Part shown: positions 46,838 to 56,052 of the stretch, one piece after another
Layout of the letters: each line of letters starts with the position of its first letter
Numbering within the stretch: position 1 is the first letter of the stretch
Origin: Melioribacteraceae bacterium
GTDB taxonomy: Bacteria; Bacteroidota; Ignavibacteria; Ignavibacteriales; Melioribacteraceae
DNA length: 57,759 nucleotides
NCBI GenBank assembly: GCA_021647785.1
Contig: JAKIUC010000029.1
Span: 1-57,759 of the forward strand
Direction of reading: 5' to 3'
Program-made: the position numbers and the translations under genes
Notes under the pieces: generated by a model
The model's database searches: none
Told to the model about the DNA's origin: nothing
Seen by the model: the letters and a program-made list of their open reading frames with translations, nothing else

Positions 46838-48322
46838 ATGAAATATTTTTTCTTAGTTTTATTCTTTTTCCTTTGCAGCATTACATTTTCACAAAACCAA
46901 AATCCTAAAAGAGAATTTAGAGCCGCTTGGATTGCAACGGTTGTAAATATTGATTGGCCCCTTAGCAAAAACAATTCGGTTGAACTTCAAAAAGAAAATT
47001 TGGTTAACCAGCTTGATTCACTTGCAGATGCTGGAATGAATGCCGTTCTCTTTCAAGTACGGACTGAGTGCGATGCACTTTACAAATCTAACTTTGAGCC
47101 TTGGTCGCACTGGTTAACAGGCGAGCAGGGTAAAGTGCCAGAACCGTTTTATGACCCGCTTCAATTTGCAATAGAAGAATCGCATAAGCGAGGAATGGAA
47201 CTACACGCATGGTTTAATCCTTACCGTGCGGTACGTGATACAGCCCTTTATCCATTGGATGAAAGCCACGTATCTGTAAAACATCCCGAGTGGATTATTA
47301 AAGCAAAAAAACTTAAAATACTTAACCCTGGCTTACCAGAAGTTAGAACACACATTTTAAATGTTGTGAACGATGTAATAATAAATTACAACATTGATGG
47401 AATTCACTTTGATGATTATTTCTATCCGTACGAACCAAAAATATCAAATGAAGATTCTCTCACATTCCTTAACCATAGCAGAGGTATTACAAACATTGAC
47501 GATTGGCGAAGGGATAATATAAATCAACTAATGAAAGATATTTATGAAATTATAAAAGCAGAAAAACCATATGTAAAATTTGGAATTTCACCATTCGGAA
47601 TTGTCCGGAACGAATTTGCCGGTACAAATGGATTTAATTCGTTTGATGTAATCTACTGCGATCCATTAAATTGGCTCGACAACAAAATTGTAGATTACAT
47701 AACCCCGCAAGTCTATTGGGAAATTGGACACAAGTTGGCAGATTACTCTAAACTTGTTCCATGGTGGGCAACAGTTGCAACAGAAAGGCATTTGTATATT
47801 GGACAATACTCGAGCAAAATGTCTGCACCAAATTATGATGGCAACAAAGCCGAAATTGGAAATCAAATACGTTTGAACAGAAGTACTCCAAATGTTCTTG
47901 GCTCTGTTTACTTCTCCGCAAAATCGATTACACGCAATTGGAGCAGGCTTGCAGACTCGATGAAAAACAATTGGTACAGCAATATTGCACTTCCCCCAGT
48001 AATGGCGTGGTTAGATTCAGTTCCTCCATTGAAACCAGAGAATGTTCATTTGGTTAAAACAAAATCCGGATTATTAATTTATTGGAATATGCCTGATGCT
48101 GCTGCAGATAATGAATTTCCGAATTACTACTTAGTTTATAAATTTAACTCTAAAGATGAAATAGATTTAAGCAAATCGCAAAATATTGTTACTAAAGTAT
48201 TAAATAAAAAAACGAGCTATTTTAATCTGAATGAAAAGAAGGGAAAGTCGATTTATGTAATTACATCTGTTGATAGGCTTCATAATGAGAGTGAGGGTGT
48301 TGTTTTGGAAATTGATAAATAA
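46838..48322 (+). CDS. GHL10 (DUF187, YngK-like) glycoside hydrolase-like protein
   Basis: About 494 residues from ATG at 46838, preferred for GGAA four bases upstream; ATG at 46829 is also in frame. Signal peptide ending ITFSQ, then a TIM-barrel-like GHL10 domain: 'REFRAAWIATVVNIDWP', 'NAVLFQVRTECDALYKS', 'GMELHAWFNPYRAVRD', 'IDGIHFDDYFYPY'. A fibronectin III-like domain follows (about 395-494). Periplasmic or secreted; family members act on peptidoglycan or polysaccharide, substrate unknown. It diverges from clpB. Confidence 0.88.
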   Translation: MKYFFLVLFFFLCSITFSQNQNPKREFRAAWIATVVNIDWPLSKNNSVELQKENLVNQLDSLADAGMNAVLFQVRTECDALYKSNFEPWSHWLTGEQGKVPEPFYDPLQFAIEESHKRGMELHAWFNPYRAVRDTALYPLDESHVSVKHPEWIIKAKKLKILNPGLPEVRTHILNVVNDVIINYNIDGIHFDDYFYPYEPKISNEDSLTFLNHSRGITNIDDWRRDNINQLMKDIYEIIKAEKPYVKFGISPFGIVRNEFAGTNGFNSFDVIYCDPLNWLDNKIVDYITPQVYWEIGHKLADYSKLVPWWATVATERHLYIGQYSSKMSAPNYDGNKAEIGNQIRLNRSTPNVLGSVYFSAKSITRNWSRLADSMKNNWYSNIALPPVMAWLDSVPPLKPENVHLVKTKSGLLIYWNMPDAAADNEFPNYYLVYKFNSKDEIDLSKSQNIVTKVLNKKTSYFNLNEKKGKSIYVITSVDRLHNESEGVVLEIDK

Positions 48323-48441
48323 TTAGAGAAGCACTTTTGCCAAATGATGACCCTCTTTGGGGAGATGTTCAAAATAATATTGGTGTTCTTTATAACATCA
48401 GAGGTGAAATAGATATTGCTCCACAGTTAGGTAACAAGTAG
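48319..48441 (+). pseudogene. Scar of a third TPR-CHAT paralogue
   Basis: From the GHL10 stop onward, about 100 bases match the TPR region of the downstream gene near 51626-51721 at roughly 90 percent, joined to about 20 bases matching that gene's last codons and stop ('ccacagttaggtaacaagt' against 'ccacagttaaataacaagt' near 53726). The junction is at TTGC, present at both edges in the intact gene. So a third copy has been deleted, leaving a TPR stub and the stop. Confidence 0.85.
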
Positions 48442-48523
48442 CAATACTAAAACTACTTACAATTATTAAATTTCTTCAAAAAAAACTGTATATTGAAACA
48501 TAAAACAGAGTTTATAACAAACG

Positions 48524-51112
48524 ATTAAAAATATACGTACACTCCTAAAAATATCGCTAAAGATTATTCTATTTTCGTTATTCTTTTCCTGCCAAAACGA
48601 AATTGAACCTAAAAAAACTCAAATTATAAATCAAGAGTCAGAGATAATATTGTCTTCCAATAACCTAATGGCAATTGCAGATTCATTAGCAAAACAAGTA
48701 AAATATGATAGCTCCAATTCGATCCTAAAAAAATTATATCAAAATTATAAGTTAAATAAGAAATATGATCTAACCGTAAAAACTCTAAATAAAATTGCAT
48801 CAAATTTTGATGAATTAGGAAGATGGGATTCTCTTCAAATTTATCTTAAAAAAGCCCGGGTTATTGTGGAAACTCATTTAGAATTAGATAATCTCTTAAC
48901 AGCAGAAACCTATTACTTATTCGGATCGCTTTTTGTGGAAATATCAGAACTTGATTCAGCCGAGATTTATTTGGACAAGTCTTTTCTTATTCGCGAGAGA
49001 AAATTAGGAAAGGAACATCAGCTTATAGCCGATATATTAATGCTTAAGGGGCGGATTGAATTTTTGAGGGGCAATTTTGAAAAAGTACTCGATTTTGTAT
49101 TAACAAGTCATAAAATTTACAAACAAATTGGTGAAAACAACGAAACTGTTTCCGGAGGCTATAATAATGTAGCCATCGCATATACATACTTAAATGATTA
49201 TTCAACCGCCATGACTTACTTCGATTCGGCGATTTACATGAATATTAGTCGCTATGGGTTTGCCCACCCAGAGGTTGCGCAAGGTATTTCTAACAAAGCT
49301 GTGATCTTTTCGATAATGAACAAAGTTGATTCCGCTATCTACTATGACGAAAAAGCATTAAGTATTTATGAAAAAGTTTACGGTAAAGGACATCCTGAAA
49401 TTGCCAAAGTTCTAAATAATCTTGGAGCAGAATACCAGAGACTAACCGATTACCAAAAAGCTGCAGAATATTTTAACAAAGCTTTGGATGTTAGCCAATC
49501 AATAAATGATACGCTCAGCTTAGGTATTTCATTTGCGTATCTCAATTTGGGCGATATATATTCTGTTCTCGGTAACTTTGAATTGTCGATAAAATCCTAT
49601 TTGAAATCTGCGGATCATTTTAAAAGAATTAATGGCGAAGAGGATTTATTAACAACAGATGTTTATTTGTTTTTGGCAAATACATACCTATTTCAAAACC
49701 AAAGATCGAAAGCAAAAAGATATGCTGAAAAATCGCTAAAAATAAGAAGGAAATTATTTGATGAAAAATCTGTTAATTTAGGTCAGCCTTACTATCAGGT
49801 GGCAAGAGTAAAAAACGCATATGAACAATTTGATGAAGCTATCTATTTTGCAAAAAAATCTGTAGAGATATATGAAATTGCAGGGAGTAACGAGTATTAT
49901 TATTTGTCCAATTCTTATTTTCTTCTTTCCAAGATATATTTTTCAACAAATGATTTAGAGAATGCACTTAAATATTGTAACAAATCCCTCGCATCTTTCA
50001 AAACCGGGATAGATTTGGCTTTCAATAAATTTGAATCGCTGAGCAATTTTAGTTCAAATTCCGAAATGCTAAACGTGCTGGCTTTTAGAGGAAAAATATA
50101 TAAGAAATTATTTAAGGAAACAAAAGATACAGATTACTTAAGATCTGCGAAAATTGACATTTCTAATGCAATAAAACTTATTGAAGAAGTGAGGCGTTAC
50201 CTTTCTGCCGAAACATCAAAAGTAATTGCCGGTAGTAAAAATAGAGAGATTTATTCTGATGGAATTGAAATAGCATATTTATCTTATCTTACATCTAAAA
50301 ATGAAGAGGATTTTATTTTTGGATTAAATTTGTCCGAACAGGCAAAAGCTCTTGTTCTTTTTGAAAATTTAGAGTACAAGAAAGCAGCTGAATATTCAGG
50401 TGTTTCCGAGTCTCAGTTGGAGCTTGAAGAGTCATTGAAACAGTCAATACGATTTTATTCAAGGCTAATTGAAGATGGAAAAAATTCAGCAGAACCTGAT
50501 TCAGTAGAGGAAATAAATTATCAAAAGGAATTGTTTAACTACAGACGAAAGTTGGACAATTTGCACGACAAATTTGAAACCGAATACCAGGAGTTCAACA
50601 GAACAACTAATATACCTGATGAGTTGACACTTGATGAAATTCGGAAAGGTATTCTTGATAGTAACCAATCTGTAGTTGAATATTATTTAGCAGATAATGA
50701 GATTTTTATTTTCTTTATTTCAAATAATAGGTACGAATTTATTAAGGTAGCCAAGCCTATAAACCTAAACAATTCTGTCCAAACTTTACTTGATGGGATT
50801 ACTAAACAAGACCAAGCGGTATTTTCTAAACATTCGTTTTCGATTTATAATGCGATCTTTGAGCCAGTAGAAAAATTCATTTCAGGCACACGGTGTTTAA
50901 TTATTACGGATGGTATTCTTGGCTATATTCCGTTTGATGCGTTGTTATACGCAGAGGCTGATGAAACAAAAAACTATAAAAAACTTCCATATTTGATAAA
51001 CAAATATTCATTTGGTTATGCCTTCTCTCTAAATGTTATGCAGAACTCCAAAGACGAAAACAATAAAGTAAATAATTTTTTAGGAATTGCACCACAATTA
51101 AGCAACAAATAA
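48524..51112 (+). CDS. TPR lipoprotein ending in the N-terminal part of a CHAT domain (copy 1)
   Basis: About 862 residues if started at 48524; TTG at 48650 is the first usual start codon. The frame upstream of the TTG encodes a lipoprotein signal (KNIRTLLKISLKIILF, then SLFFSC), so translation probably begins at ATT 48524, or the start has been lost. TPR pairs fill the middle ('YNNVAIAYTYLNDYSTAMTY', 'KVLNNLGAEYQRLTDYQKAA'), then a coiled coil, then the first CHAT strands (TDGILGYIPFDALLYA, 'YLINKYSFGYAFSLNVM', 'NNFLGIAPQL'). It stops there: the catalytic His and Cys segments are absent. Periplasmic sensor or scaffold by inference. Confidence 0.75.
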   Translation: MKNIRTLLKISLKIILFSLFFSCQNEIEPKKTQIINQESEIILSSNNLMAIADSLAKQVKYDSSNSILKKLYQNYKLNKKYDLTVKTLNKIASNFDELGRWDSLQIYLKKARVIVETHLELDNLLTAETYYLFGSLFVEISELDSAEIYLDKSFLIRERKLGKEHQLIADILMLKGRIEFLRGNFEKVLDFVLTSHKIYKQIGENNETVSGGYNNVAIAYTYLNDYSTAMTYFDSAIYMNISRYGFAHPEVAQGISNKAVIFSIMNKVDSAIYYDEKALSIYEKVYGKGHPEIAKVLNNLGAEYQRLTDYQKAAEYFNKALDVSQSINDTLSLGISFAYLNLGDIYSVLGNFELSIKSYLKSADHFKRINGEEDLLTTDVYLFLANTYLFQNQRSKAKRYAEKSLKIRRKLFDEKSVNLGQPYYQVARVKNAYEQFDEAIYFAKKSVEIYEIAGSNEYYYLSNSYFLLSKIYFSTNDLENALKYCNKSLASFKTGIDLAFNKFESLSNFSSNSEMLNVLAFRGKIYKKLFKETKDTDYLRSAKIDISNAIKLIEEVRRYLSAETSKVIAGSKNREIYSDGIEIAYLSYLTSKNEEDFIFGLNLSEQAKALVLFENLEYKKAAEYSGVSESQLELEESLKQSIRFYSRLIEDGKNSAEPDSVEEINYQKELFNYRRKLDNLHDKFETEYQEFNRTTNIPDELTLDEIRKGILDSNQSVVEYYLADNEIFIFFISNNRYEFIKVAKPINLNNSVQTLLDGITKQDQAVFSKHSFSIYNAIFEPVEKFISGTRCLIITDGILGYIPFDALLYAEADETKNYKKLPYLINKYSFGYAFSLNVMQNSKDENNKVNNFLGIAPQLSNK

Positions 51113-51176
51113 TTGTTATTTTTAAGTGTGGGTAAAATCCCATCTTAAGATTTCGCTATACTTTAAGAAGGAACTT

Positions 51177-53744
51177 ATGTGTATAAATCATAAACTGTTA
51201 TTTTTGGTTTTTCTTATTACTCTTGTTTCCTGCAGCGAAGAACGCCACAAAGAAAATAAAGAACAAAAAGTTAAAGAAATAATTCTGCTAAATAATAACC
51301 CATTTGCTCTTGCAGATTCCCTTGCAAACAAAGCCAAGTTCGATAGTTCTAATATAATTTTGGAAACTATATTAAAGCACCATTCCGAAAAGAAAGAATA
51401 TGAGTTTGCAGTTGATGCACTAAATAAATTGGCTTACAATTATCGAAAACTTGGTAACTATAACACTGCTTTTATTTTATGCGGAAAAGCAGATTCAATT
51501 TCTGCTGCTTTTCTCGATTCAACTAATTTGCATATTGCACAGACATACTATTTGCTTGGTTTGATGAATAGGGACTACGGACGAATTGATGAGGCTTTCT
51601 CTTTTTTTGATAAATCATTAAAAATTAGAGAAGCACTTTTACCAAATGATGATCCACTTTTGGGAGATATTCAAAATAATATTGGTGTACTTTATAACAT
51701 CAGAGGTGAAATAGAACTTGCTCTTGGGCATTATCTTAAAGCTCTAAAATTAAGAAAAAAACGTGGGGAGTTCGATAAATCTGTAAGTTCAACTTATATG
51801 AATATTGCCTTAACCTATCAAGATATAAGGAAGTACAAACAAGCAGTTGCTTACCTTGATACTGCATTAACAATTAGTAAAAATATTTATGGTGAAAACA
51901 ATCCTCTTTCAGCAGATATATTAGTTAACTTGGCATCGAATCAACAAGACCTTGGGCAAATTGATTCTGCAATTATCACTAACAAAAAGGCGGTTTCTAT
52001 ACTTGAAAATATCTACGGAAAAAACCATCCTACAATTGCTGCAGCTTACAATAATTTAAGTGTTATATATCTATTTGTTACAGATTATTTAAATGCTATT
52101 GAATATGCTCAAAAATCGATAGATATCAAGCTGGCTTTGAATGCAGAAATGAGCTATGAAATTTCGGATAACTACCTTAATCTTGGAGAAGCATATTTAA
52201 ATCTTAATAAATATGATTTAGCAATTAAAAATTTTCTAGAAGCAGAAAAAATTCTTAAAACATTTCTGGATGAAGATAGCTATGAGGCTACAAAAACATA
52301 CTTATATATAGCAAAAACTTATTCTGCAAAAGGAAAGAATAAAAAAGCACTTAAGTTTGCAAAAAAAGCTCTTAAACTACGTATTAAAAAACATGGTTAT
52401 AAATCTTTTGAAGTTGCTGATGTAAATTGGGCTATTGCAGAAATTTACCTTGCAACGAAAATGTATGATGAGGCTATTCAATTTGCAGAAAAAGCAATTG
52501 CTGTCTATAAAATTGAAACGGAAGAAGTACATTATAAATTAGCAACATGCTATTTAATAATAGCAATATCAAAATTTGAAAAAAATAAATTTGAAGAAAC
52601 AATTGAATATTGTAACAAAGCTATTTCAGGTTTAATTGATACTAAAAATGTAGATGCCGATAACCCCCAATTATTTGAAAAAGGGATAAGCAGTTATGTT
52701 GTGCAGATTACAGAACTCCGTGGTAGAGCAAGTTATGAATTATTTAACCGAACCCGAGAAACTCTTTTACTTGAAAATGCTAAGAAGGACTTTCTTGTCT
52801 CCATCGAATTATTAGAAAAAGCTAGGGAATCCTTTGTAATTGAAACTTCAAAATTCCGATTTGGCGCTTTAAATAAGGATGTTTTTGTTAGTGGAATTAA
52901 AATTGCATCTGAACTTTTTTCATTAAATAGTAATAAAGAAAATTTTCTGCTGGCATTAAATATATCAGAAAAAAGCAGGGCATTTACATTGCTCGAAAAA
53001 TTAAATGAAACAGAAGCTGAAATAAATTCGAGAATTCCAGATTTGTTGTTGCAAAAAGAGAAATCATTAAAAACCAATATTCGGTACTTTTCTCGTTTAA
53101 TAAAAGACGCAGAAAATTCAAAAGAATACGATTCAACTCAGGTAAACAATTATCGCTCAAATCTCTTTACTTCGCGGAGAGAGTTAGAGCTACTGACTAA
53201 TGAATTCAAACAAAATTATCCTGCATATAACAATTTGGTCTATCAAAAAAAATCAATTACATTGGATGATATCAGAACAGAAATATTGGATGAGGAGCAA
53301 ACCATTGTTGAGTATTTTATTGCTGAAAAAGTGATTTACACATTTATAATTTCGCACAATAGTTTTAGTTTAATAGAAATACCTTACTCTGAAGCGTTTG
53401 ATAAAACAATCCAAAATTTATTAGATGGAATAAAAGAGAATAATTTTGAGAAATATCAGAAATCTGCACACGCAACTTACCAAGTACTTTTTGAACCATT
53501 AACAGATTTTATTTTCGATGAAAGGATACTAATAATTAATGATGGTATTCTTGGCTACATTCCGTTTGATGCGTTGCTATACGCAGAGGCTGGTGAAATA
53601 AAAAACTATAAAAAACTTCCATATTTGATAAACAAATATTCGTTTGGGTATGCCTTCTCTCTAAATGTTATGCGGAGTTCAAAAGATGAAATTAATAAGA
53701 TAAATAATTTTCTTGGAATTGCCCCACAGTTAAATAACAAGTAG
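51177..53744 (+). CDS. TPR lipoprotein ending in the N-terminal part of a CHAT domain (copy 2)
   Basis: 855 residues from ATG at 51177 (AAGGA five bases upstream). Lipoprotein signal MCINHKLLFLVFLITLVSC, Cys19 the lipid site. TPR-like pairs run over about 40-560 ('QNNIGVLYNIRGEIELALGH', 'AAYNNLSVIYLFVTDYLNAI'), a helical coiled-coil about 600-700, then CHAT-N (about 783-855) ending FLGIAPQLNNK. Catalytic residues are absent, as in copy 1. The last 65 residues are far more alike between the copies than the TPR parts. It is 64 bases after copy 1, same direction, and converges on the CHAT catalytic gene with a 3-base gap. Confidence 0.85.
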   Translation: MCINHKLLFLVFLITLVSCSEERHKENKEQKVKEIILLNNNPFALADSLANKAKFDSSNIILETILKHHSEKKEYEFAVDALNKLAYNYRKLGNYNTAFILCGKADSISAAFLDSTNLHIAQTYYLLGLMNRDYGRIDEAFSFFDKSLKIREALLPNDDPLLGDIQNNIGVLYNIRGEIELALGHYLKALKLRKKRGEFDKSVSSTYMNIALTYQDIRKYKQAVAYLDTALTISKNIYGENNPLSADILVNLASNQQDLGQIDSAIITNKKAVSILENIYGKNHPTIAAAYNNLSVIYLFVTDYLNAIEYAQKSIDIKLALNAEMSYEISDNYLNLGEAYLNLNKYDLAIKNFLEAEKILKTFLDEDSYEATKTYLYIAKTYSAKGKNKKALKFAKKALKLRIKKHGYKSFEVADVNWAIAEIYLATKMYDEAIQFAEKAIAVYKIETEEVHYKLATCYLIIAISKFEKNKFEETIEYCNKAISGLIDTKNVDADNPQLFEKGISSYVVQITELRGRASYELFNRTRETLLLENAKKDFLVSIELLEKARESFVIETSKFRFGALNKDVFVSGIKIASELFSLNSNKENFLLALNISEKSRAFTLLEKLNETEAEINSRIPDLLLQKEKSLKTNIRYFSRLIKDAENSKEYDSTQVNNYRSNLFTSRRELELLTNEFKQNYPAYNNLVYQKKSITLDDIRTEILDEEQTIVEYFIAEKVIYTFIISHNSFSLIEIPYSEAFDKTIQNLLDGIKENNFEKYQKSAHATYQVLFEPLTDFIFDERILIINDGILGYIPFDALLYAEAGEIKNYKKLPYLINKYSFGYAFSLNVMRSSKDEINKINNFLGIAPQLNNK

Positions 53745-53747
53745 AGG

Positions 53748-54518
53748 TTAAATTATCTTCTTTTTTCTTTTGATAAAATAGAACATCATAGATGTTAAGA
53801 GTAAAAGAAAAATAAATGAGTAAACTAGTTTCAATACGCCATTTAATGGCGAACCAAATTCTAATTTATCCAGATTTCCTATTGGTACAGTACCTGCCCA
53901 AAAAACAGGAGCGGCTGTTTTGCTGTTGCTCTTTTTCAAGTATGCCAATTTTGCTTCACGCAATGCTACATCTTTTGGTTTATTCTCTTTTAGTTCAGAA
54001 TAAAAATCTTTCATAATAGTTGCTGTTGAAATATCATCAATTGCCCAGAGACTCATTATTACCGAGGGGCAGCCGGCAAACTTAAAAGCTCGTGCAAAAC
54101 TAATTATTCCTTCACCTTTTTGAAGTTTTCCGGTCCCCGTATTACAAGAACTAAGGACTGCCATTTTTGCATTTAATTGCAAAGAGTATATTCTGGATAG
54201 AAATAGTGATTCATCTTCTTCATCCAAATTAGGATTGTTGTATAAGTGAAATTTTGAAGAGAGCGGATTTAACTCATTAATTTCGGTATGAGCTGCAATG
54301 TGAATTATGTCATATTTTTCAATAGAGTTTAAGATGTTTTTTTTAGTAGCTTCTTTACCTAAAAGAAGTTCACCACTAAGAAGGTCTGAAATATATTGTA
54401 CCTCTATTCTAGCAAAAGGGAGCGGTGCTAATGAGGCACGTGTTTTTAATGTATCTTGTGCAGCAATACTGGCACACACAAATAATAAAAAACCAAAAGG
54501 TAAAATTTGCTTATTCAT
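53748..54518 (-). CDS. Membrane-anchored catalytic part of a CHAT (caspase-like) protease, without the N-terminal part
   Basis: 256 residues. A signal peptide (about 1-20, ending SIAAQ) is followed almost at once by the CHAT C-terminal part: 'RASLAPLPFARIEVQYI', 'GKEATKKNIL', IIHIAAH with catalytic His77, 'AVLSSCNTGTGKLQKGEG' with Cys125, 'AGCPSVIMSLWAIDD'. A C-terminal membrane span (about 229-248) ends in KRKKK. A normal CHAT protein would have TPRs and the strands now found in the two plus-strand lipoproteins before 'RASLAPLPF'. Start overlaps the anti-sigma-like gene by eight bases. Cysteine peptidase activity is expected from the intact dyad but unproven. Confidence 0.85.
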   Translation of the reverse strand: MNKQILPFGFLLFVCASIAAQDTLKTRASLAPLPFARIEVQYISDLLSGELLLGKEATKKNILNSIEKYDIIHIAAHTEINELNPLSSKFHLYNNPNLDEEDESLFLSRIYSLQLNAKMAVLSSCNTGTGKLQKGEGIISFARAFKFAGCPSVIMSLWAIDDISTATIMKDFYSELKENKPKDVALREAKLAYLKKSNSKTAAPVFWAGTVPIGNLDKLEFGSPLNGVLKLVYSFIFLLLLTSMMFYFIKRKKKII

Positions 54519-55251
54519 TTACATTTATCTCCGTAATTATTTCATTAACTCTATCGGAATAATCGTAGCTTTCTTTAATATTATTGAGATGAGAAATAGC
54601 TTCTTTATTTTTTTCTAATTTCAAATAAGCTAATGCTATGTACCAATTTGCTTCATTATAAAAATTACTTTCCTTGTTTTTTGTTAGCGGAAGTAGAGCC
54701 TCACTTGCTTCTGTTGGTTTATCCAACACCAATAATGAAACTCCTTTGTAGAAATCAACTTGTTCATTGCTCACCTCTTTAATTTCATCCAATTTTTCAA
54801 CGGCAGAATCAAAATTCCCCGAGTTATAAAACAGCATTGCTTCTGCAAGAATACTATCACTACCGCTGCTTCTGGTATGAACTGTAACATCAGGATAAAC
54901 CTCGAAGTACCTATTAAACAATTTTTGTGAGTAGGGCTGATTAAAAATATTAAGCAGCGCCGTTACTGCAATTATTGTTATAACTGCAACTGCCGAATAA
55001 ATAAAAGAATATTTTCGGAAGTGGGAGATATTATTTATTTCAATTTCACGGATGTAAGAAAGGTCATCCTTTAATGAATTGGCATCTAACATCTCAGCAC
55101 CCTCAACTGCATCAGAACAAAGTGGGCAATCAATTAAATGTGATTCAATTTTATGCAATTCATCATCCGATGTTTTTCCTAATCGGTAATTAATTATTTC
55201 ATTATCCGATAAACATGCAGAATTTTCAAATATTTTTGATTCTATATTCAT
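54511..55251 (-). CDS. Zinc-finger (zf-HC2) anti-sigma-like membrane protein with TPR-like C-terminus
   Basis: 246 residues. HLIDCPLC (His38, Cys42, Cys45) is the H-x3-C-x2-C zinc site of ZAS anti-sigma factors. One membrane span (about 83-103) is followed by a periplasmic helical region with TPR-like repeats ('LAEAMLFYNSGNFDSAVEKL', 'YNEANWYIALAYLKLEKNKE'). It should hold the neighbouring sigma factor at the membrane. 64 bases after the sigma gene and eight-base overlap with the CHAT gene. Confidence 0.85.
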   Translation of the reverse strand: MNIESKIFENSACLSDNEIINYRLGKTSDDELHKIESHLIDCPLCSDAVEGAEMLDANSLKDDLSYIREIEINNISHFRKYSFIYSAVAVITIIAVTALLNIFNQPYSQKLFNRYFEVYPDVTVHTRSSGSDSILAEAMLFYNSGNFDSAVEKLDEIKEVSNEQVDFYKGVSLLVLDKPTEASEALLPLTKNKESNFYNEANWYIALAYLKLEKNKEAISHLNNIKESYDYSDRVNEIITEINVNE

Positions 55252-55315
55252 TGTTCTATCTGTTCTTTATATTTTAATTTTTTTCATAATCTTAATTCTT
55301 GCTCTATTTCCACAA

Positions 55316-55912
55316 TCATAAATGTTCTATCTCTTTTTCAAGAATTAATTTTAAATTGCGTTTTCCATTTTGAATATTACTTTTAACTTTGTTTTCAGAT
55401 ATCTCTACAAGCAGAGAAATCTCTTTATAGGATTTTTTTTCCAAATAAAAAATTTTCAAACATTCTTTTTGATCATCCTTTAATAATTCTAATTTTTTAA
55501 GAATATCCTTACTTCTAAATTTCTCCTTTTCTATAAGATGCAAAAAGCCATCATTTTCCATAAAATTTAGTGAATTTTTTTCTTGAACATCTTCAAGTCT
55601 TTCAAAAACATTTGTTTTTCTTAATTGCATTAAGCAATGGTTTCTCGTTACTGCGTAAATCCAACCTTTAAAATAACCTATTGTTCGATTTGGTAATGTT
55701 TTTATCAATTCTTCGAAAATATCCATTACTCCATCTTTTGCTGCTTCCCTATCTTTTAGATATTTAACACAAACTAAAAAAATTAAATGGGAGTATCGTT
55801 TATAAAGTTCACCAATATAAACCTCTTTTCGGCTACTTTTATATTTACCCACTAATTCTTCATCGGAGAGTGTTGTTAAATCATATTTTTGCTTAAATAA
55901 GTGCATATACAT
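55316..55912 (-). CDS. ECF-type RNA polymerase sigma factor
   Basis: 198 residues. Region 2 'IGELYKRYSHLIFLVCVKYL', 'GYFKGWIYAVTRNHCLMQLR' and region 4 helix-turn-helix 'YLEKKSYKEISLLVEISENK' define a sigma-70 family ECF member. ATG at 55912 or 55906; no clear ribosome site. With the zf-HC2 protein and the CHAT gene it forms a three-gene unit, so CHAT expression or function is probably tied to this signal path. Confidence 0.88.
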   Translation of the reverse strand: MYMHLFKQKYDLTTLSDEELVGKYKSSRKEVYIGELYKRYSHLIFLVCVKYLKDREAAKDGVMDIFEELIKTLPNRTIGYFKGWIYAVTRNHCLMQLRKTNVFERLEDVQEKNSLNFMENDGFLHLIEKEKFRSKDILKKLELLKDDQKECLKIFYLEKKSYKEISLLVEISENKVKSNIQNGKRNLKLILEKEIEHL

Positions 55913-56052
55913 TTAAGAATAAATTAGGATTAAAAAAGATAAAATGAAAATAATGAAATAAGGAATTAAAAGTGAATATTAATTGTACCTATAAATTGAA
56001 AATAAATAAATATGTATAAGATGGCTCAATTTTTATTGTAAAAGTGTAGTAT

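Noticed and set aside
51126-51176. 17-codon N-terminal extension of TPR copy 2
   Set aside because: The ATG at 51177 has a good ribosome site and directly begins a lipoprotein signal peptide.
53720-54470. Programmed DNA inversion that would flip the CHAT catalytic part onto the TPR gene
   Set aside because: The convergent split looks like an invertible segment, but only an ACAAG microhomology is present at the two edges, in different reading frames, and no invertase gene is nearby.
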